A DNA stretch of 64,000 nt from Hevea brasiliensis (lineage: Eukaryota; Streptophyta; Magnoliopsida; Malpighiales; Euphorbiaceae). Where the stretch lies: the NCBI RefSeq assembly GCF_030052815.1, contig NC_079493.1, forward strand, positions 120,925,132 through 120,989,131. Reading direction: 5' to 3'. The notes beneath the pieces were generated by a model. That model saw only the letters and a program-made list of their open reading frames with translations, searched no databases and had not been told where the DNA came from. The first letter of the stretch is position 1. Each line of letters opens with the position of its first letter. The position numbers were made by a program, and so were the translations under genes. This document shows positions 58,710-64,000 of this stretch, in pieces.

Positions 58710-60270
58710 TGATGTGGCCTAACCGCAAGTGCACGGGTCGTACAAGTAATATAGAAAAGAAATCGTTCCCATGAGGAGTTGTGTTAATGATCGAATTTTT
58801 CATATAAAAATTGACTAATTTGAACTATTTTTGAAATTAAAGCAATAAATTGATAGATATTGAAGTGTAAAACCTATATGTGCAAAATTAATAATCTATT
58901 CAACAATATAATGATTTAACTAAATTTGAGTCAAATTAAAATAAACAAATTGAAATATGGCAAGATTTAAAAGGGTAAACAATTAAATTCAATTAGAAAT
59001 TAACAATAATAAAAGGGTGATTCTGGAGTTTGGGAGTTCATATTCAAGCTACTTTAGGATTTTTGAATTGATTATCCAATCTTATGGAATTTACAAGTTT
59101 TAAGCAGATTAATTCTTAAATCCTTTGAATAATCTTTCGAGTGGGACAAAGAGTGCCTTAATCAATCTAATCCTACTTTCGTGGAGTTAAAATTAATCAA
59201 GACCCATTAAGTTCCTTAATTAATCTGTAAATCCTCTTAATCCTTAGTCTATTTCTAGATCTAAGTTAATTAAGTCCAATTTTTTGATTATCTATCACAA
59301 GGTTTTCTCCTTTTGGTGCTTCAATCATAGATTAAGAACAATACTTAATGGGATCCTACACTAAGCATGTCATTGAGCACACAAAAAATGAATAAAACTG
59401 CATTAAAATCACAAAATATGGATTACCCAATCAAAATTCAAAAAAATATCTCAAATATTACATCCCAACTCCAAAATCTAATGAAAACTACTCACTATCC
59501 ATAATATTTACAATAAATTCTAAGTAAACATGGAAATAAATATTAAATCTAAGCTAAGAACTAAAAAAACCCAATACAAGAAAGGTAGAAAATGGGGAAG
59601 AAAAGAAGAAAACTCCAAATCTGATTTAGAAATGGAGAGGTGACGTTTTTGCTCTGTTTTCTTACTCTTCCCCTGCTGCTGCTCTTTTTGTCTCCTCCTC
59701 CCTTTTTTCTAAAATGAGATAAGGACATATTTATATCTTTTTCTGACAAGTAGCCCTAAAATGGTGTGTTTGAGGTGTAGTTTACATGAGGGAATCTTCT
59801 GCCAGCTCACTATGAAGACTCTATGAAACTGCATAAGTGGACTGCATAAGTTATATAGGCCCTTATGCAGTTTTCGACAGGTTTTGGGCCCTCTGTGTGA
59901 AGCTGCATAAGTCATGCAGTGACTTAATGCAGATTTTGGTAAGAATGAAAAAAATTGCTTCTTCTCCCTGTGCAGAACTGCACAACTTATGCGACAAGTT
60001 ATGCACAATTTGGCCACTGCATACTTCAACTTTCAAACTTGTTTTTGATATCTTTGGCTGTAGAAATCACTCCTCATTAGCAAAATTTCTTTTTTAGTCC
60101 CTCAAAAACACAATTTTTCCTACAAAATAAAGTAAAATTACAAATTAATCCAAAAATTGACAATCATGAAAACTATCTAAATAACTAATAAAATTAGCTA
60201 AAAGTGACTAACAAATAAATAAAATGACCATGAAATTAAACCTAAATGACTATGCAAAATGCATGTATCA
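58710..60270 (-). repeat. Athila-2 5' LTR
   Basis: Collinear with 46571-48149, TG...CA. The palindrome block at 59820-60010 has fewer intact copies than in the 3' LTR. TSD GTTAT follows at 60271-60275. Confidence 0.94.
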
Positions 60271-60337
60271 GTTATATTTTTAAATAATTATAAGTACAAT
60301 TATACTAGATCATTTAATTAATAAAAAAATATCTTAC

Positions 60338-60420
60338 AGGTTAGTTCCCCTCAATATGCTAGTGATATGGTTAACATTACCGGAATTCGGCAAAAAATTT
60401 GCAAGTGAAAAATCCGCCAC
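60338..60420 (-). pseudogene. Kinase A exon 5 (DFG region)
   Basis: After GATTCAG the minus strand reads VADFSLANFLPNSGNVNHIT followed by SILRGTN and a CT|GTAAG donor at 60337. DFG is DFS, removing the glycine. The frame is open throughout. Confidence 0.85.
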
Positions 60421-60464
60421 CTGAATCAATTATTTATATAAATTAACTTATATCCAAATATCAA

Positions 60465-61044
60465 CTCAACTCAACTCAACTAAGCCTTTATCCAAAAGAA
60501 TTTGGGGTCGGATATATGGATTCGCTTTCTCCACTCTAAACGATTTTGGGTTAAATTCTCAGAAATGTATAATGCTTCTAGGTTATGTTGTACTACTCTC
60601 CTCCAAGTCAATTTAGGTCTACCCCATTTTTTCTTTCTATCCTCTAACCTAATGTGCTCTACTTGTCTAACTGGAGTCTCCGTATGTCTACGCTTCACAT
60701 GACCAAACCACCTCAATCTCCCTTCTCTCAACTTATCTTCAATTGGCACAACTCCTACCTTTTCTCTAATACTCTCATTACGGACTTTATCTAGTCTAGT
60801 ATGGCCACTCATCCACCTTAACATTCACATCTCTGCAACTCTTATCTTAGACGCATACGACTCTTTTAGTACCCAATACTCACTACCATATAACATAGCT
60901 AGTCGTATGGCTGTACGGTAAAATTTTTCTTTCAACTTATTGGGAATCTTACGATCACATAAAACTCCCGTGGCACGTCTCCACTTCAACGATTCGGTTT
61001 TAAATATCTAGGCTCAGTCCTTCAAGTAGATGGGGGATGTGAGG
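60465..61044 (-). mobile_element. 5'-truncated RTE-type LINE with 20-bp target duplication, in kinase A intron 4
   Basis: Flanked by the perfect 20-bp repeat AACTTATATCCAAATATCAA (60445-60464 and 61045-61064). Minus strand encodes the reverse transcriptase C-terminus: FYRTAI-like sequence near 60900, MLRWMSGHTRLDKVRNESIR at 60824, RLRWFGHVKRRHTETPVRQV, and a C-terminal end near 60480, then an (AGTTG)n tail at 60465-60485. It is the longest copy of the LINE family seen in the window and lacks everything 5' of the thumb region. Confidence 0.92.
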
Positions 61045-61154
61045 AACTTATATCCAAATATCAAATTAATGAAATTACAAAAGGTTTTTCAATATATTAT
61101 AAAATATTTTGACATTTAAATGTTAAAATTGTATTTCTTACAAAAATATTTCAC

Positions 61155-61225
61155 CTTTGGTTCAAAGTCATCATCAAGAAGAATATTATCTGCTTTGATA
61201 TCTCGATGTATAATTTTAGTTCTAC
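61155..61225 (-). pseudogene. Kinase A exon 4 (catalytic loop, intact HRD)
   Basis: Between CAG acceptor and GTGAAA donor the minus strand reads RTKIIHRDIKADNILLDDDF and EPK. His-Arg-Asp, Lys and Asn of the catalytic loop are all present. 71 bp, same phases as kinase B exon 4. Confidence 0.88.
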
Positions 61226-61325
61226 CTGAATATATATATATATATAAAGAGAAGTAAAAACTTTAATGGAAGATAAATTAATAAAACTAAAACAAAAAAT
61301 AAAAATAAATCAAGCCTTAATAAAG

Positions 61326-61406
61326 TTGATGTAGATATAACAACCTTTTTGCAGAGTGTATGGCGATTTTCATTCTTTTCGGCCATTCCAAAATTTTATT
61401 TTTTTT
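61326..61406 (-). pseudogene. Kinase A exon 3 (subdomains V-VIa), donor lost
   Basis: Minus strand reads ILEWPKRMKIAIHSAKRLLY and LH, matching kinase B exon 3 (NWPTRMKIAIGSAKGLAYL). The donor expected after His-Glu-Asp is missing: the sequence reads CTTTATTAAGG where a GT would be needed. The acceptor side has an A-run that puts the join to exon 2 out of frame by one base. Confidence 0.78.
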
Positions 61407-61641
61407 CTGTTAGACATAAATAAAACAAACACAATGAATATTAAAATGTATATTTTAAATTAAATTATTAATTATGATTTGATTTTGTAATTCATTAATT
61501 TAGGATTTATACTATTTTCTTCTATAAAATGCATTTAAAGAACTGCTCAGATAAATGTGCATGAACGCCTCAGTGTAAACTATTAAAGATAAAAGAAAAG
61601 GAGAGAAGAATGACTGAGTGTGTTAGGAAAAAAGAACTCAC

Positions 61642-62148
61642 CATGTAAATGATCTGTCAAGGTATTATTGGGGACAAACTCTAAAACAAGTAATCTATCG
61701 GCTCCTTAAGTGCAGTGCCCAATCATCTTAACAATATTTGGGTGATTCACACAGCTAAGGTACTCACCCTCCTCCAATTTATCTTCCAACTTTATTTTTT
61801 AAAGTTTCTTGATAGCAACATCTTCACCATCTAAGGTTGCCTTGAAGACTTGACCAAAACCACCCTCACCAAGTAGGCAGTTTTTGGAGAAATAATCAGT
61901 TGCCTCTGCTAGTTCTTTAAAGCCATATTCCTTCTTCTTCTGTCTTTCAATATTCTCAGAGGCTGGTGCATGACTTTCATTCTCCTCCTCATCAGAAGAT
62001 AAGCTAGATTTAATTAGATCTACGACCGGTGACTGGTGAGATAGCTGTGCAGGTGCATCAATTTGATTCTCCTCATCAGAAGATAACCTAGATTCAATCG
62101 GATCTATTGACTGGTGTGGTAGTGGTGCATGTGAGTTACATCTATCAT
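61642..62148 (-). pseudogene. Kinase A exon 2 (N-terminal linker and N-lobe)
   Basis: After an AG acceptor (TTTGGTCAG) the minus strand encodes an acidic, His/Ser/Pro-rich linker with two imperfect repeats ([11 protein letters not shown] and [12 protein letters not shown]), then [40 protein letters not shown] and KKL, giving the glycine loop and ATP-binding Lys. In-frame TAA codons follow at 61799-61801 and 61706-61708, with kinase sequence on both sides (LEEGEYLSCVNHPNIVKMIG; DRLLVLEFVPNNTLTDHLHG). It ends at a G|GTGAGT donor (61641). Confidence 0.86.
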
Positions 62149-62337
62149 CTGACCAAATTACAACAGGCCACAATCGGTTAGGGGAGAAAGAAAACTCAAA
62201 AGCCTCTACATTTAAACACCTTCTAATAAGAAATGGAATAATGATTCCTTCGTGGAAGATAAATAAAAGTGTAACTCAAAAGCCTCTACGGCTTTATTAC
62301 TTTAGACTCATCATAAAGTGTCAGCTAAAACAAATAC

Positions 62338-62377
62338 CTTTAGCGTCAGTGCTGGTCTTGCTCGAGAAGCAACCCAT
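62338..62377 (-). pseudogene. Kinase A exon 1 (MGCFSS start)
   Basis: ATG at 62375-62377 gives MGCFSSKTSTDAK, then G|GTATTTG donor at 62337. The Gly2-Cys3 start fits N-myristoylation plus palmitoylation, the usual membrane anchor of receptor-like cytoplasmic kinases. The split codon joins exon 2 as Asp in frame. An alternative ATG read through the intron (62173) is less likely. Confidence 0.75.
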
Positions 62378-62553
62378 CAAAAGTGGCAGAGTCGCTCGCT
62401 GCAGTTTTGCTAACATGACCACTACAACAAAAGTCGGTAATAATATGGTGGCCGGCGGCTGGAGCCTGAAGAGGTTTCTTGTATATCCTATTACATATTC
62501 TAGTGGAGTGGGATACAAGGGAGGGAGGGAAGAGGGTGAGTGCGAACTGCAAA

Positions 62554-62570
62554 GGTATATATATATTTTC
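62554..62570 (-). promoter_or_regulatory. Possible kinase A TATA box
   Basis: Minus strand AAAATATATATATACC lies about 180 bases upstream of the exon 1 ATG and is followed by a pyrimidine-rich stretch (CTCACCCTCTTCCCTCCCTCCC) suitable as a 5' leader. AT-rich surroundings make this a weak call. Confidence 0.3.
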
Positions 62571-62639
62571 CAAAAGGTTGTAAGCAATATAATAATAATT
62601 ATTATTTTTCTTTTACGGCAAAGCTTACTTTTTCTCTGA

Positions 62640-62954
62640 ATTTTGGTGTATGTCGAAATAACCTCAGATACTTATCCAATTAAGTTTGTTTTTTTTTTTC
62701 CTTCAAGAGAATGCAAATGAGAAATTCTTTTTTTTTTTTTTTAAGGGACAACACTTGCTTAGTAATTAATATTTTTTAGGTTGGGGTCCCGGTGAGAGTC
62801 TTGGTCAACTCGTGGAAAATTATTCCGGGCTATGAAATGCTAATTTTATTATGACTCTAATCCATTAGAATATTCAAGGATTTCGATACTTATTTTTGTT
62901 TTAATGACAATATTTAGTGTTTTCTCTATTCAATAATGCAACTCTTCGGAAAAA
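62640..62954. other. Kinase A upstream region, no gene seen
   Basis: AT-rich sequence with poly-T runs (62689-62700, 62728-62743). No coding similarity. Confidence 0.4.
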
Positions 62955-63072
62955 AAAATCCCTTTAAACTTTTGATAATTACTCTGATAATCAAATAAGT
63001 TTAGTTAACTTAGTTGATCCTTTTAAATTCATATAATTATTTTTAAAGTTAAATAAGTAATTTTTAATTTAA
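62955..63072. repeat. AT-rich direct repeat, copy 1
   Basis: AAATCCCTTTAAACTTTTGATAATT... is repeated nearly identically at 63884-64000 (cut by the window). Downstream (to about 63170) the motif TTAAATAAxTTTTTAxTTTAATT continues in imperfect units of about 57 bases. Confidence 0.85.
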
Positions 63073-63883
63073 TTTATTCTTTTAAATTTTTTATAATTAT
63101 TTATAAAGTTAAATAAATTTTTATTAATTTAATTAATTCATTTAAACCCCCCATAAATCAAAAATCACTTTTATAAGTCCCCACTTAATGTATTGTGCGT
63201 TTTGTTAAATATAAGTCCAACATGTCCAGTGTTATTGAATTATGTAGGACCTAAAACTTTTCTTGTGCATCCAACACGAGCATGCTAAAAAACACTAAAT
63301 TTAGTACTAGACATGTTAAATGTTAATAACAGTGAATAACACCCATATTTTCGATCATTTATTTCTATTGATAGAATTGAGTTGTAGAAAGAAAGAATGA
63401 GAGAGCAGTAAAGAGTTTGGCTCTTAAGCTATATAATAAAAAGAGACATCAACTAAATGTCTATTCATCACATATAAGTCATAAGATAGAGATTAAACTT
63501 TTTTGATCTAAAACATTTTGACTCCAAAAGTAGCTATCAGGAGCTTAAATAGATTAATTAAATTGATAAAAATTTATTTGACTCTAAAAGTAATTTTTAA
63601 AGGGTTTAAACGAGTCAACTAAATTAACAAATAGTTTATTAAACTTTAATAATAATTGTCACGTACTTAAAAGGTATTTTTGCCAAAAAAAAAAAATTAG
63701 GCTCTTCAACTGCAGCTTTTATTAGCTTTTTCTACTCAAGAATCGTGGAGTTACTCATATCTACAGAAAGGTCAATTTTTGTGCAGATTAATTAGCTTTT
63801 TCTACTCAAAATTATCTGTTGGTGTTCATGGGTTAGAGAGCCTCCACCCTCTAATTTGGTCATATTTAAAACTGCTAATTACT
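63073..63883. other. Sequence between the direct repeats, with partly inverted copies
   Basis: About 0.8 kb without genes. At about 63540-63660 the sequence resembles the repeat in reverse orientation (GGGTTTAAACGAGTCAACTAAATT against the complement of copy 1). This could be a small DNA transposon/MITE or local rearrangements; I could not define termini or a target duplication. Confidence 0.4.
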
Positions 63884-64000
63884 AAAATCCCTTTAAACTC
63901 TTGATAATTGCTCTGATAATCAAATAAGTTTAGTTAATTTAGTTGATTCTTTTAAATTCAAATAATTATTTTTAAAGTTAAATAAGTAATTTTTAATTTA
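63884..64000. repeat. AT-rich direct repeat, copy 2 (truncated by window)
   Basis: Matches 62955-63071 with about seven substitutions (for example ACTCTTGATAATTGCTC versus ACTTTTGATAATTACTC). Confidence 0.85.

Larger units (their letters stand above)
46571..60270 (-). mobile_element. Athila-2: complete Athila-type element in kinase A intron 5
   Basis: A 13.7-kb element with LTRs at 46571-48149 (1579 bp) and 58710-60270 (1561 bp) and perfect TSD GTTAT (46566-46570 and 60271-60275). In minus orientation it has PBS, gag, protease, RT, RNase H, integrase, ORF3 and PPT. Frames are longer than in Athila-1 but still broken (for example by a 13-bp tandem duplication at about 56098-56124). It is a different family from Athila-1: the LTR termini and palindrome motif differ, although protein motifs are alike. 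Confidence 0.94.
15638..62377 (-). pseudogene. Kinase A: PERK/RLCK-like kinase pseudogene spanning about 46.7 kb through nested retrotransposons
   Basis: Eight minus-strand pieces read in order as one plant receptor-like cytoplasmic kinase: exon 1 62338-62377, exon 2 61642-62148, exon 3 about 61326-61406, exon 4 61155-61225, exon 5 60338-60420, exon 6 46352-46485, exon 7 45772-45931 and last exon 15638-15777. Most boundaries are GT/AG with compatible phases, and exon 7 ends MKQ directly before IIKVLEG of the last exon, a junction position typical of PERK genes. The spliced length would be about 400 residues with no transmembrane segment. Intron 4 carries an RTE LINE, intron 5 Athila-2 (13.7 kb), and intron 7 Athila-1 with a nested Tekay and a solo LTR (27 kb). 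Stops in exons 2, 6 and 7, frameshifts in 6 and 7, DFG to DFS and a lost exon 3 donor make it a pseudogene. Confidence 0.82.

Noticed and set aside
62346..62639. Overlapping ORFs on both strands upstream of kinase A (62241-62639 plus, 62321-62587 and 62346-62573 minus)
   Set aside because: The minus ORF in the MGCFSS frame is simply exon 1 plus 5' leader read through; the others are shadows of the pyrimidine-rich leader.
1..64000. CRISPR arrays, bacterial operons, rRNA or tRNA genes
   Set aside because: None seen; repeats are retrotransposon LTRs, LINE tails, palindromic dyads and microsatellites, and the genes have plant introns.

Overview
This window is plant nuclear DNA, most likely from a woody eudicot. 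It is AT-rich and dominated by large Ty3/gypsy LTR retrotransposons of the Athila and Tekay/Del types, with RTE-type LINE ends, a decayed pararetrovirus-like element and no compact gene clusters. The species cannot be fixed from the sequence. I find no rRNA, tRNA, CRISPR array or intact host gene.

The host content is two tandem, minus-strand, PERK/RLCK-like protein kinase genes, now pseudogenes, whose exons lie scattered between transposons. Kinase A reads from a myristoylation-type start at 62377 (exon 1) through exon 2 (P-loop), exons 3 and 4 (HRD), exon 5 (DFG to DFS) at 60.4 kb, exon 6 at 46.4 kb, exon 7 at 45.9 kb and a last exon at 15.7 kb. It therefore spans about 46.7 kb. Kinase B starts just downstream (exon 2 at 15.5 kb) and runs through exons 3 and 4 (HRD lost), exon 5 at 10.3 kb and exon 7 at 4.7 kb, where it meets the pararetrovirus-like block.

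Layout: 1-4.6 kb is a broken Caulimoviridae-like element (coat/zinc knuckle, protease, second ORF, TATA/leader) with no reverse transcriptase. 4.65-15.5 kb is kinase B, interrupted by two Tekay-like solo LTRs (5530-8896, TSD CGGAG; 11159-14688, TSD TAGCT) and by a large inverted duplication (8927-10677) that carries kinase exon 5 and RTE LINE tails in both arms. 16292-43272 is a minus-strand Athila element (Athila-1) in kinase A intron 7. Nested inside it are a complete plus-strand Tekay chromovirus with LTRs of about 3.15 kb (25899-37043, TSD CCCTT) and a plus-strand Athila-type solo LTR (37312-39022, TSD AGTAG). 46571-60270 is a second complete minus-strand Athila (Athila-2, TSD GTTAT) in kinase A intron 5. 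60465-61044 is a 5'-truncated RTE LINE with a 20-bp TSD in intron 4. 62.4-64 kb is the kinase A upstream region with a duplicated AT-rich repeat.

Two patterns stand out beyond ordinary annotation. First, each Athila family carries its own short hyphenated palindrome (ACATG-N3-CATGT in Athila-1, TGCATAA-G-TTATGCA in Athila-2, CTTA-GGG-TAAG in the nested solo LTR). In both full elements it is repeated at three equivalent places: the LTR, upstream of ORF3 and downstream of ORF3. Second, the Athila-1 3' LTR is followed by 9 extra bases identical to the spacer/PBS start beyond its 5' LTR, and only by counting them does a perfect AATTT target duplication appear. All gene models were hand-read from the sequence; no alignment or database search was run.
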